DNA of 64,000 nt, taken from contig JAVXUO010001261.1 of assembly GCA_033065855.1 (NCBI GenBank), forward strand, positions 206,001 to 270,000, in the 5' to 3' direction. The notes under the pieces are model-generated. The model was not told where the DNA came from. It did not search any database and worked only from the letters and a program-made list of their open reading frames with translations. This DNA comes from Escallonia rubra. Lineage: Eukaryota > Streptophyta > Magnoliopsida > Escalloniales > Escalloniaceae. Both the position numbers and the translations under genes were made by a program. Shown here piece by piece: positions 44,279 through 54,405 of this stretch (its first letter is position 1; the number at the start of each line of letters is the position of its first letter).

Positions 44279-44664
44279 TGTTGATATATGTCTTGTATTT
44301 ATGTCCCACATCGGTTACTCAAAGAAGGTTGCAACTTGGCCCTTAGTATATAAGACATCTTGTCCCACATTGCTTGGAGAGAGAAGATCACTGCTTTCTC
44401 CAAGTATAAGTAAGGTGTCTTGTGTTGTGTTTAAGGGTAAGAGAGAAGAGTCCTTCTCTGAGTAGGAAAGAGAGGATAGTCTTTCTTTGGGTAGGCAAAG
44501 AAAGAAGAGTCCTTCTTTGAGTAGGAAAACAGTTGAGAGATACACGTGAGGGATCATTGTAAATCTGACTTGTGCAAAGTGGATTTGAGTTCTCTCATAT
44601 TTCTTGTGTTTTGCTATTTGGTTATCGTGTTCTATACATATTTATCTAGAGAGATTTCGTAACA
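44279..44664 (+). repeat. 5' LTR of the copia element
   Basis: TGTTGATATATGTCTTG...GATTTCGTAACA, 386 bp. A TATATAAG box at about 44346-44353 probably positions the RNA start. Confidence 0.95.
44346..44353 (+). promoter_or_regulatory. TATA box in the copia LTR
   Basis: TAGTATATAAGACATC in the 5' LTR, repeated in the 3' LTR near 48900. Position about 68 bp into the LTR. Transcription toward the PBS at 44667 is inferred. Confidence 0.55.
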
Positions 44665-44666
44665 AG

Positions 44667-44678
44667 TGGTATCAGAGC
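44667..44678 (+). promoter_or_regulatory. Primer-binding site of the copia element
   Basis: TGGTATCAGAGC two bases past the LTR end, the exact complement of the plant initiator Met-tRNA 3' end, used by most plant copia elements. Confidence 0.9.
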
Positions 44679-44728
44679 TTCTAGGTTTATTTTTTGGGCA
44701 AAATTAAAATCGATTTGAGAGGATAAAT

Positions 44729-47700
44729 ATGTCGAACAACACGACCATGAAGTATGCCTGTGAACAATTCGATGGGAAGACGAATTTTGGCATATGGCAG
44801 AGCACGGTGAAGGATATCCTTGTGCAGCAAGGATTGCTCAAGCCTTTGCTGGGGAATAAGCCCGAGTCAATGGATCAGGACGATTGGGAGGAATTACAGG
44901 CTAAGGCTGTATCTACGATACGGTTGAATCTAGCCCCGAAGGTTAAGTACCAGGTTTTGACAGAGACTTCTCCAACAGCTCTGTGGCAGAAATTGGAGAA
45001 GATATATATGTCAAAATCTTTGTCAAATCGGTTATATTTGAAGAAAGATCTGTACCAATTACGGATGGATGAAGGTTCAGATCTGGGTGATCATATATCA
45101 GAATTTAACCGGTTGGTGTCCCAATTGTCGAGTATAGATGTTAAACTCGAGGAGGAAGATCAGGCGATTTTGTTGTTATCTTCGCTTCCAAAATCATATG
45201 AGACCTTGAAGACTACATTGCTTATTGGGAAGGAGACATTGCTTGTTGATGATGTTATGTCGGCTCTTATGGACTCGAGCAGAGTTAATGGGACGAGTTC
45301 AAGCAATCAAGGCGACGGTCTGGTGGTAAGGTCTGAAAATAAGAATGGTCATGGAAGAGGCAGAGGTCGGTCTAGAAGCAGAAATTCAGGACATGGAAAT
45401 GACAGGTCTAAGTCTCGTGGAAAGCAGAATAAGTCCAGTATTGAATGTTGGTATTGTAAAGAGATTGGTCACATTGCAAGAAGGTGTCCAGAAAGGAAGG
45501 AGAAGAAGAACGGAAAGAAACATGTGAACAATGCTAATGTTGCTGAAGAAGATGACAAAAGCAGCGATGGTGATCTCTACTTGGTTTCCTCGGTTGAGCA
45601 GCAAGAAGGTAATCTCTTATCAGTTAGAGACAACAGTTTTTCTACGGAATGGTTTCTTGACTCTGCATGTTCGTTTCATATGTGCCCACATAAGGAATGG
45701 TTTGATTGTCTTACTCCATGTGACGGTGGTACTGTGTTAATGGGTAATGATGCTGTTTGTAAAGTCATGGGGATAGGTACCATTAAAATTAAAATGTTTG
45801 ATGGGATTGTGAGAACCCTGGGTGATGTAAGGTACATACCTGACTTGAAGAAGAATTTGATTTCCTTGGGCACACTTGATTCTATAGATTGTAGTATATC
45901 TATAAAAGGTGGAGTCATGAAAGTCAGCAAATGTGCGATGGTGATAATGAAAGGTCAGAAAATTGGAAATTTGTATAAACTGATAGGGAACACAGTTATA
46001 GGTGGAGCTTCAGTATCAACTCATGCAGGTTTTAGCAATGATAACTATGAGTTATGGCATAAACAACTGGGACACTTGAGCGAGGGAGGTATGTTGGAAC
46101 TTCACAAACGCAAGTTGCTACAGGGAGTGAAATCATGCAAGTTGGACTTCTGCAAATTTTGTATTTTTGGGAAGCAGAAACGAGTTAGTTTTAAAGCAGC
46201 TTCTCATACTAGTAAAGGGGTTCTGGACTATATACATTCGGATGTTTGGGGACCAATCAAGCATATCTCAAATGGGGGAGCTCGTTACTTTGTTACGTTT
46301 ATAGATGATTTCTCAAGAAAGGTATGGGTGTACTTTATGAAGCACAAGTCTGAAGTTTTCAACGTGTTTAAGCAGTGGAAGGTTAGAGTTGAAAATCAGA
46401 CGGGTAAAAAACTTAAGTACTTTAGATCAGATAATGGCATGGAATACAAGGATGAGGAGTTTCTGCAGTTCTATAAGGGTAAGGGCATCATCAGACACTT
46501 TTCAGTGAAGAGGACTCCAGAGCAGAATGGGGTTGCCGAAAGGATGAACAGAACCTTGCTAGAGCGAGCTAGATGCATGAGGTTGAATGCAGATTTGCCT
46601 AAGAGTTTTTGGGCTGAAGCTGTTAACACAGCTTGTTATTTGATCAACCGTTCTCCATCATCTGCCATTAATCACCAAGTTCCCGAGGAGGTATGGTCCG
46701 GTAAACAAGTTAATTTTTCTGCAATGAGAATTTTTGGTTGTCCTGCGTATGTTCACCTTCAGAATGAAGAACGATCCAAACTTGATCCTAAGTCAAAAGA
46801 ATGTATATTCCTTGGGTATGAGGAAGGAGTAAAAGGATACAGGTTATGGGATCCAGTGGCCAAGAAAAGGGTGATCAGTAGAGATGTGGTATTCAATGAA
46901 GCACAGATGTTGAATACGAATGCAACTTCTAGCGAGAGGCAGGGTCACACAGTGGAGATAGCGTTGCATGAGCAGAGGACAAAATCAACTGATGATTCTA
47001 CAGATGGATCTACAGATGAGCAGTCTTTAGAGGATCCAGATGAGCATCCTAGTGATTCTTGGAATCTAGTCAGAGATAGAGAACCACGTACCAAGAAACC
47101 AACTCAGAGGTATGGTTTTGAGGACTTGGTCTCATTTGCACTAATCGTTGGAAGTGGAGATCCTACCAGTTACAACGAGGCTGTCAAGGCAGAGGATGGT
47201 AACTTGTGGTTGACAGCAATGGATGAGGAGATGGAATCTCTACGGAAGAATCAGACTTGGGAATTAGTTAAACTTCCAAAGGGTGTGAAGGCTATTGGAT
47301 GCAAGTGGATTTACAGGAAAAAGGAAGATCGGAAGTACAAGGCAAGACTGGTTGCAAAAGGGTATTCTCAAAAGGAGGGAATTGATTACAGTGAGATCTT
47401 TTCGCCAGTGGTGAAGCACACTTCTATCAGATTGATATTGTCCATTGTAGCAGCGCATAATATGGAGTTGGAGCAGCTTGATGTGAAGACAACTTTCCTT
47501 CATGGTGATTTGGAGGAGAGGATCTACATGCAGCAACCCGAGGGATTTATTGAACCTGGGAAGAAGGACTATGTGTGCAAGCTGAAAAAGTCCTTATATG
47601 GTTTGAAGCAGTCTCCTCGGCAGTGGTACAAGCGATTCGACACATTCATGGTAACTCATGGTTACTCTCGTTGTGAGTATGATTGTTGTGTGTATTATCG

Positions 47701-48709
47701 AGTCCTTGATGATGGTTCACTGTTGTTGCTCACATTATATGTGGATGATATGTTGATTGCTGCGAAGAGTAAGTCTCATATTCTGCAGTTAAAGAAATTG
47801 TTGAGCAGGGAGTTTGATATGAAGGATCTTGGTTCTGCCAAAAAGATCCTTGGTATGGAGATTCATAGAGATCGAAAGGCAGGAAAGTTGTGGGTAACTC
47901 AGAAAAGTTATGTTGAAAAAGTACTGAAAATGTTTAGTATGCTCAATGCTAAACCAGTTAGTACACCATTGGGAGCTCATTTTCAGTTATCCTCACAACT
48001 TTGTCCTAGTACAGAAGAAGATGTTGAGTATATGTCTCGAGTACCGTATGCAAATGCGGTTGGTTGTCTTATGTATGCCATGGTGTGTACTAGACCTGAT
48101 ATCTCACATGCAGTTAGTATGGTCAGCAGATATATGGGAAATCCAGGAAAGAAGCATTGGGATGCAGTAAAGTGGATCTTCCGTTATCTAGCAGGTTCGA
48201 CCAACTCTGGCGTCATGTTTGATCGTGATGGGGCAAAAGGTGAGGTTTCTGGCTTTGTGGATTCTGATTATTTTGGGGACTTCGATTCCAGGAGGTCCTC
48301 AACTGGATATATTTTTACATTCTATGGAGGGCCGATATGTTGGAAATCAGTGTTACAGTCTACGACAGCATTGTCAACTACAGAGGCAGAGTACATGGCA
48401 TTGACAGAGGCAGCTAAGGCGGCAATATGGTTAAAGGGACTGGTAGAGGAGCTTGGCTTCAAGCAGCGTGGTGTTTTGTTACAGTGTGACAGTCAGAGTG
48501 CATTGGATTTGGCAAAGAATCAGGTTTTCCATGCAAGGACCAAGCATATTGATGTACGTTCGCATAGGGTCCGGGAATGGATTAATTCTAAACAAATTGT
48601 CGTGCACAAGGTTCACACTAATGACAACGCTGCTGATATGCTCACGAAGACAGTCACGACAGAGAAGTTCAAGCATTGCTTGAGCTTGATTCATCTTCTT
48701 TCTTGTTGA
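44729..48709 (+). CDS. Copia gag-pol polyprotein (gag, protease, integrase, RT, RNase H)
   Basis: 1326 codons without a stop. Gag: residues 1-235 with a UBN2-type core (LYQLRMDEGSDLGDHISEF), then a basic stretch and a CCHC zinc knuckle CWYCKEIGHIARRC near 240-253. Protease: WFLDSACSFHM near 308, with DSA where D(S/T)G is usual. Integrase: HHCC motif near 443-480, then catalytic D (YIHSDVWGP, about 500), D (FRSDNGMEYKDE, about 565) and E (TPEQNGVAE, about 597). RT: from WELVKLPKGVKAIGCKWIY near 844 through DVKTTFLHG to the active site LYVDDMLIAAKS near 1005. RNase H: GFVDSDYFGDFDSRRSSTGY to STTEAEYMAL near 1173-1240. The protein would copy and insert the element. Length and order are normal for copia. 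It may still be active, and could also supply RT to non-autonomous copies. Confidence 0.95.
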   Translation: MSNNTTMKYACEQFDGKTNFGIWQSTVKDILVQQGLLKPLLGNKPESMDQDDWEELQAKAVSTIRLNLAPKVKYQVLTETSPTALWQKLEKIYMSKSLSNRLYLKKDLYQLRMDEGSDLGDHISEFNRLVSQLSSIDVKLEEEDQAILLLSSLPKSYETLKTTLLIGKETLLVDDVMSALMDSSRVNGTSSSNQGDGLVVRSENKNGHGRGRGRSRSRNSGHGNDRSKSRGKQNKSSIECWYCKEIGHIARRCPERKEKKNGKKHVNNANVAEEDDKSSDGDLYLVSSVEQQEGNLLSVRDNSFSTEWFLDSACSFHMCPHKEWFDCLTPCDGGTVLMGNDAVCKVMGIGTIKIKMFDGIVRTLGDVRYIPDLKKNLISLGTLDSIDCSISIKGGVMKVSKCAMVIMKGQKIGNLYKLIGNTVIGGASVSTHAGFSNDNYELWHKQLGHLSEGGMLELHKRKLLQGVKSCKLDFCKFCIFGKQKRVSFKAASHTSKGVLDYIHSDVWGPIKHISNGGARYFVTFIDDFSRKVWVYFMKHKSEVFNVFKQWKVRVENQTGKKLKYFRSDNGMEYKDEEFLQFYKGKGIIRHFSVKRTPEQNGVAERMNRTLLERARCMRLNADLPKSFWAEAVNTACYLINRSPSSAINHQVPEEVWSGKQVNFSAMRIFGCPAYVHLQNEERSKLDPKSKECIFLGYEEGVKGYRLWDPVAKKRVISRDVVFNEAQMLNTNATSSERQGHTVEIALHEQRTKSTDDSTDGSTDEQSLEDPDEHPSDSWNLVRDREPRTKKPTQRYGFEDLVSFALIVGSGDPTSYNEAVKAEDGNLWLTAMDEEMESLRKNQTWELVKLPKGVKAIGCKWIYRKKEDRKYKARLVAKGYSQKEGIDYSEIFSPVVKHTSIRLILSIVAAHNMELEQLDVKTTFLHGDLEERIYMQQPEGFIEPGKKDYVCKLKKSLYGLKQSPRQWYKRFDTFMVTHGYSRCEYDCCVYYRVLDDGSLLLLTLYVDDMLIAAKSKSHILQLKKLLSREFDMKDLGSAKKILGMEIHRDRKAGKLWVTQKSYVEKVLKMFSMLNAKPVSTPLGAHFQLSSQLCPSTEEDVEYMSRVPYANAVGCLMYAMVCTRPDISHAVSMVSRYMGNPGKKHWDAVKWIFRYLAGSTNSGVMFDRDGAKGEVSGFVDSDYFGDFDSRRSSTGYIFTFYGGPICWKSVLQSTTALSTTEAEYMALTEAAKAAIWLKGLVEELGFKQRGVLLQCDSQSALDLAKNQVFHARTKHIDVRSHRVREWINSKQIVVHKVHTNDNAADMLTKTVTTEKFKHCLSLIHLLSC

Positions 48710-48820
48710 GTTCAAGGTGGAGTGTATCCCTACCTTTAAAGGGGATGTATGGTGGAGTACTTGAAGTAGGTATTGAAGGCATATTACACTTTCTTCAGGG
48801 AGTGGTTTGTTAATACAAGC

Positions 48821-48832
48821 CAAGGTGGAGAT
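48821..48832 (+). promoter_or_regulatory. Polypurine tract of the copia element
   Basis: AAGGTGGAGATT directly before the 3' LTR start (TGTTGATA at 48833). This is the typical plus-strand primer position. Confidence 0.8.
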
Positions 48833-49218
48833 TGTTGATATATGTCTTGTATTTATGTCCCACATCGGTTACTCAAAGAAGGTTGCAACTTGGCCCTTAG
48901 TATATAAGACATCTTGTCCCACATTGCTTGGAGAGAGAAGATCACTGCTTTCTCCAAGTATAAGTAAGGTGTCTTGTTTTGTGTTTAAGGGTAAGAGAGA
49001 AGAGTGCTTCTCTGAGTAGGAAAGAGAGGATAGTCTTTCTTTGGGTAGGCAAAGAAAGAAGAGTCCTTCTTTGAGTAGGAAAACAGTTGAGAGATATACG
49101 TGAGGGACCATTGTAAATCTGACTGGTGCAAAGTGGATTTGAGTGCTCTTATATTTCTTGTATTTTTTTATTTGGTTATCGTGTTCTATACATATTTATC
49201 CAGAGAGAGTTCGTAACA
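48833..49218 (+). repeat. 3' LTR of the copia element
   Basis: 386 bp, same limits as the 5' LTR. Most differences from it cluster in the last 130 bp, for example GACTGGTG versus GACTTGTG and GAGAGTTCG versus GAGATTTCG. Confidence 0.95.
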
Positions 49219-49549
49219 GACTTAATAGAATTGAGTCTGAGGGAGGAGAGTTTTGAGGAAGAAGGAGAGAAGCTGTTAGAGAGTTGAGAGAACAGAGGTT
49301 ATAGAGAGAAGGAGTAATTCTCAATTGATTCATGCATATCGAGCACAAGTTCTGCTTCCCCTTTAAAGGGAAATTATAACTCAAGTTCAAAACAGAAACC
49401 CAATAATACGAGTGGTAATTTTAAATACTGAAAAAGAGTCGCTAAAGACATTAAAAACCAATTCAAATGCCCGAGCCAAACGGTGCCGTCTTTGTTTATT
49501 GAGCTAAGTATCCCAACGATGCCGTCTTCCTCTGCCCCGGTACGTTACA
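49219..49549 (-). repeat. 5' LTR of the gypsy element, part 1 (U3 side)
   Basis: GACTTAATAGAATTGAGTCT to GGTACGTTACA matches 42290-42623, with a few substitutions and a 4 bp indel (GAGA) near 49305. It includes the TSD copy of the copia insertion at its left end. Confidence 0.9.
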
Positions 49550-49554
49550 GGTTT

Positions 49555-52415
49555 TGAATTGGGCTTGATTTTAAGGTGCGTGGGTGTGGGTTTCAGTGTG
49601 TTTTAAGTGTGTGTTCTTCAATTTGGTTAATGGGTTGGATTCAATATGGTGTAATTGTGTAAATTAAAGGGGTTTAGGGTGTTAATGTGTAGTTTGTGAT
49701 GTAACCAAGCGATTGGAATGTGAAACAAATGAGAAATTCATGCGAGATTGAAGGAGAAATGTGCCCAGGTGTGTGTGACGGCTGAAGGAGGGAGAAGATG
49801 AGTGTGTGTGTCCAAGGTGAACTAGTGTGTGTTTAATGTGAATAGTGACTGTTTTTGTCACTAAAGGTGGAAATTAGTTAAACAGTTTCTAATCCGAATT
49901 TTACAAAATAGTTAGGGTCAGATTTAGCCAAAGTACAAAAAAAAGACCCTAGTTATTTTTAGGAGACCTGTATCGTGGAAAAATTACAGATTTTTCCGAG
50001 GTCGGGAAAGGGGTGAACGGACGCGGGAAGTTTGGAACTTTACGGTGAAATTTAAAATACCAAACGAGCGCAGTTTTGCGCAAAATTTTTATGAGGACTC
50101 TATGATGATGAGAAGTTCCATTTCCCAGGATTTTGGTTCATTCCAAAGTTGTTAGCCATTTTTGGCCGAATGGGCTTTTAAGCGCTCGGTCCGGAAGCCG
50201 GTCCTGGATTTTTGGGCGGAAATGCCGTAAGATACTTTTTAGCTCAAGAATAAATTCAGGAGGCTTAAAATAGCATTTCAAAGCACTTTTGAGATTTTTA
50301 TGATGCCGGGAACCCTTAGGGGGTATTTTGGTAATTGGCCACCCGGAGCTGGGCTTTTTGGAAATTTTCCCGATAAAGTTGTACAAAGGACTTTTTAGTC
50401 CGACAAGAGTGGTGAATCACTTGAGAGGTTGTTTTGAAGCAGATTTGGGGTATTTTAGTGGTAGTGAACCGTTAGGGGGTATTTTGATACGTTACCTTGG
50501 TTATGCCAAATGGGAGGGAACGCGTGTAATTCAGCGTTCGAAATGATGGGAAGTGAGGAATGATGTTAATACGTTGAAATAATGAGATAGTGGCTATTGC
50601 TAATGCGTTGGTAAGCTATGTTAAGGATCCAATTATTGGACCAGATTAACAAGTCGTCGTAAGACGCTATAAACGATTAAATGGGAAGGGGTAGAATAAG
50701 GAGTGCGTATATGTGGAATGGTTTCTAACGAGCAGAGTATTATTTGACTAGGTGATGCAGCTAGTTGCGATCAGAGATTGCGAGTTGCTTCGGCTATAAG
50801 CCAATCAGGTAAGGACAATACGGTTCTGATATGCTAATTCATTGTTCGATTAGCATGCCATGTTGATGACGTGTTGTTGAATTCTTGTTGTTATGATGGG
50901 TTACCGGTAGTCATTGTGACCGGTATATGCATATTTGAATTGTGCTGTTGAGGACTTAGGGTAGAATAAATTCCCTTGGTCCGCCATGTTGATAGAATTT
51001 AATGAGGATGATGCGTGTCCTAGTATGCTATGATTCGGTTCGATTAGCATACCTGAAGTCGATGATAATATTGTGAAGGAGTTGTTGTGTGGTGGTTGTG
51101 AGATGCCGACAATTATTGATAGCCGATATCTCTTCTCTTTGAGAACACTATTGAGGACTTGTGGCAACTTCTCTCGAGTTCGCCCTATCGTTGATAATGA
51201 TGTTGTTGAGGTCGTTGCATGTTGTTGTGAAATGTTGGCACTTATTGGTAGTCGACATTTCTCTTATGTAAGAACGTTGTTGAGGGCTTGCGGTAGTCTT
51301 CTCCCAAGTCCGCCCTGTTGATGATGTCACGTTGAACTCTTGTTGTTATGTCTGAACACCGGTTGATTTGTTGATCCGGTATTCCTTGTTGAGCTGTGTT
51401 GTTGAGGACATAAGGTGGAATAAATTTTCCCTTAGTCCGCCCCGTTAATGATGTCTTGTTGCATGGCTGTAACGTGGTTAGGGAAAGCACTCTAAATGAG
51501 CTCCCTGCCTGTTGACAGTGTCTCTTCTATTTATTTGAGACTGAGATGAACATCCCATAAAATGGGACATCAATATGATGAGGATGGCCTGTGAAACATG
51601 ATCACTGGCAAAGAGGATGTAGGGCGCGCGAGTCGAGTCTGTCATGTCTGGTCAAGTCTAGTCTGTTGTGTCTGAGTTACATTGCATTTGATTTTCTTTT
51701 GATGTTAATGATTTTAATGACTTGTATTTCGTTGATGTTTATCTTTTCAATTTCCTATTTTAGTGTTCACTTGCATAGTCAGTCAGTCAGTCTTGTCCAT
51801 GAGGAGGTGGCAGTAATGCTGTTCTATTGGGCCTTAAAGCCGCTCAGTCTAACGAAAGAAAAATTATCGTTTGACAAGTTATGTTGATGCTAAAATTTAT
51901 TGACTACTCTTGATTCATTGCTATCGTTGAGATGATTATTATTCCTCCGAGTCTTTTGAATCATTTGTATACGATACTCCTCGTGTTGTCTTTACTGGGT
52001 GATTTGCGCTCATTCCTTATGTTGTATTGTGCAGGCTATAAGGTTGATCAAGGAGAACCTTCTAGAAAGTAAAAAGACACAAGCAAGAAAAGTTGCGTAG
52101 GGGGATCAGTTGTGTGAGGTAAGAACAGCTAGGAATGGTGGAATGAAGAATGTGTTGCGAGATAGGTTGATAAGAGTCCTACGACTACAGTTGTATATTA
52201 GGTTGTATACTTTCATGTTGTTTAAAGACTTGAAAGTCTTCCGCTGCAGTATGATGTATGTTTGTAAGAAATTTTTTGTAAGGACGCAATTTGGAGCGTC
52301 TATTAATGATGTATGAGTATGAGGATGTAGTTGCTATGTATTCAACACAGGATTTTGAAAGTGATTATGGTTGATAGCTCAGCCCGGTGATGTCACTTGG
52401 GTTGAGGGTGTCACA
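49555..52415 (+). repeat. Right part of the solo large LTR, no gene
   Basis: 2.86 kb of LTR sequence without coding signal. It contains two weakly similar blocks near 51080-51160 and 51195-51300 (GTTGTTGAGG..., GCCGATATCTCTTCT versus GTCGACATTTCTCTT), which encode similar short peptides but are most simply an internal repeat of the LTR. The end GGTGTCACA abuts the TSD. Confidence 0.65.
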
Positions 52416-53615
52416 ATGAGAATGGCGCATGGGCGCGTGTCGGGCGTCCCAGAGTCGGGGCATGAGTTGAGTGTGCATGTGACAACGAAATAATGAATGC
52501 AACATGTAGTAATGACAAAGTTGGGAGTGATGGTATGCAGTCGTCGGTGACGGGTCATTCGACGGTAGCGTGCGACTTTGGGCGATGGGCATCACGGGAG
52601 CAGTGCGCGGTCATGGGCGATGGACGACGGACGTCGCGGGGCTGATGTACGAATGTCCGTAAGCATCGTGGAGGTGCAAAGACTCGATAAAATAAGTGCA
52701 CGCGATGGGAAAGGCTATAGGCCAAAAATGGTGGGAAGGCCAAGGCCAAGGCCCTTCTCTTGGTAAACTTCGAGCGCGCCGACGGTAGGTATTTTGATGG
52801 GCAAAGACAAATCCGAAAGTTGTATCATTATGAGCATGTCGACGTGAATCACACCTATGTGACGAACAAGGCGTCAAAGTCACGTGCGAAGCGTACGAAG
52901 CGAAAAAAGGGGTTTGCGTAGATGGGTGAACCACCGGGGGAAAATGGCAGAGGCCAACCCCTCATGGAGGCCGAGGCCAACCCCCTAGGCATGGGGAAGG
53001 CCGAGGCCGACCCCTTGGGGTTGGCCAAGGCCAAATGGTCAACTTCCATTTTTGGAGCCCAAGGCCACTTCTCCTTTTGCGAACTTTGGGCGCGCCGACG
53101 GTAGGTGTTTTGATAAGCAATGATGAATCTGAAAGTTACGTTATGAGGAGCGCGTTGCCAAGAATGATACCCACATAGCGAACAAGGTGCCAAGGTTACG
53201 TACGGAGCACACGAAGCGAAAAAAGTGCAAAAAAGAGTTTGCGCGGAGGGGTGAACCATCGGCGGAAAATGGCCGAGGCCAACCCCTCCTAGAGGTCGAG
53301 GCCGACCCCCTGGGGTTGGCCAAGGGCATTTTCCCCTTGACCCCGTTGCTCCAAATGCGCTGTCGGCTGACATTTTTGGTGAAAAGGTGCTCGTGCGGTC
53401 TCAGCGTGACGATCATGCTACCGTGAGTGACGTTAATGTGAAATAATCAGCGCCTAAGCCACGCGCAAAGCGAGAAATACAAGCGGCTTGGGAGCGCACA
53501 CTTTGACCGGTTCGATGCGTTGGAAAAATAACTGTTGAAGAAGCCGACGTGTTTGCGTGAAGCGGGACCCCTAGTGGGTCCTTGGGTGCGGCCAGAATAG
53601 GTTGGGAACACATGT

Positions 53616-54405
53616 ACTAGTAAGATCAATACATTATAGCATGATATATTATATAAGGTTTAGAAAGTTTGACCAACATTACTGAATATGCTCAATATCT
53701 CGTAGTAAGCAATTTTGTTAAACAAAAAAATTCTCAAGTTATTTAATATATAAGATTTTTCAATCTAAGTTGGAGATTACTTTAATGACAACATAACTAA
53801 TATCATTATGCATTTAATAAGCAATTCTATTTGTTAAGATATCTAGTTTTTTATTTTTGTATAAGAGAGTTTCTTTAGAAATATAAAAGCTAACATAAAG
53901 TACTAAAAGTTTAAATGCTTAAAATGATAATTACCCACAAAAACAATAAAAAAATGTTTAACATTTTTTGAACCTAAAATTTGATGAATTTAACTCATTC
54001 TTTATCCATTTAATTATATGAATGCCTTTGTTTACGTTAGATTTATGAAAGCGCCTACTTTTACAACTTACCTACTTGTTCACGCCTTATTTTGTAGCCA
54101 AAGACTAACGTGACAAAAAGTGATGAAAAATATTGAACTAAATAAAACACAGCAGAATATGCAGAGGATATACTAATTAGCACTTTATCGTAAAACAATC
54201 AATATTCGAGTGGTAGCCATGCATAAGTTAATTAGTAGTGAAAATGAGAATACATAAAACAAAACTAGCAATGGTAATCAAACAAAATCTAACTATCTTC
54301 ATTTATCAAAGCATAATAAGTCTGTAACGTGCATTGCACAGAAGAGGTTCATCAGTTTGAGTTACAAATCGTAATAAAAGGAGGAAACCGGTTAAAATGG
54401 TAAAT
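53616..54405. repeat. Tandem duplication unit 1, right spacer
   Basis: Continues the duplicated block after the nest and matches 56640-57030 and 57530-57870. It keeps the simple arrangement (TTTATGAAAGCGCCTACTTT, then CTTGTTCACGCCTTATTTTG) that is rearranged in unit 2. Confidence 0.8.

Larger units (their letters stand above)
44279..49218 (+). mobile_element. Intact Ty1/copia retrotransposon, TSD GACTT
   Basis: A 4940 bp element with 386 bp LTRs at both ends, an exact Met-tRNA PBS, a polypurine tract and one unbroken gag-pol frame. The direct repeat GACTT (44274-44278, 49219-49223) marks insertion into the LTR of the gypsy element. The LTRs differ at about 12 of 386 positions by hand count (about 3.1 percent), so it is not brand new although the reading frame has survived. 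Domain order PR-INT-RT-RH is copia-type, closest in feel to the Tork/Tnt1 lineage (inference). Confidence 0.95.
42220..49549 (-). mobile_element. Non-autonomous gypsy element with gene capture, TSD GGTTT
   Basis: Minus-strand element with about 404 bp LTRs (TGTAACGTACCGGGGCAG...CTCTCGGATACGCTACA), flanked by GGTTT at 42215-42219 and 49550-49554. It has a Met-tRNA-type PBS (44190-44202) and only 1.6 kb of internal sequence: a partial gag, a methyltransferase-like fragment and a short 3' end. There is no RT or integrase, so it would need a helper. Its 5' LTR is split by the copia element at 44279-49218. The two LTRs differ at about a dozen positions plus two small indels by hand count, about 3 percent. 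Confidence 0.85.
41362..52415 (+). mobile_element. Solo large gypsy LTR, TSD ATGAG, interrupted by a nested gypsy and copia
   Basis: Begins TGTAATACCCCAGAAAATAC and ends GAGGGTGTCACA, with exact repeats ATGAG at 41357-41361 and 52416-52420. Excluding the nested element (42220-49549) about 3.7 kb remain, with no internal region, so it is a solo LTR. Homologous blocks link it to the older LTR at 13756-16740. Lineage is probably a chromovirus with long LTRs; tentative. Confidence 0.8.
39211..53610 (-). mobile_element. Solo family A LTR carrying a nest of later insertions, TSD CATGT
   Basis: Minus-strand start TGTTCCCAACCTATTCTGG at 53610 and end ...CTTAGCATCTA at 39211 match the ends of the LTR at 1357-3791, and CATGT flanks both sides (39206-39210, 53611-53615). 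The duplicated twin at 56634 shows the empty site. Subtracting the 41362-52415 insertion leaves about 3.35 kb of LTR sequence. That remainder has a TATA region near 39550, 69 bp units at 40030-40390 and GCGCATGGGCGC arrays, with no PBS or coding region. It is therefore a solo LTR. Segments near 52960 and 53290 (GGCCGAGGCCGACCCC) recur near 3556. Confidence 0.8.

Noticed and set aside
51073-51321. Two repeated short peptides (LLRTCGN / LLRACGS) as a possible gene
   Set aside because: They lie inside the large solo LTR, have no start context or domain, and are best explained as an internal LTR repeat.
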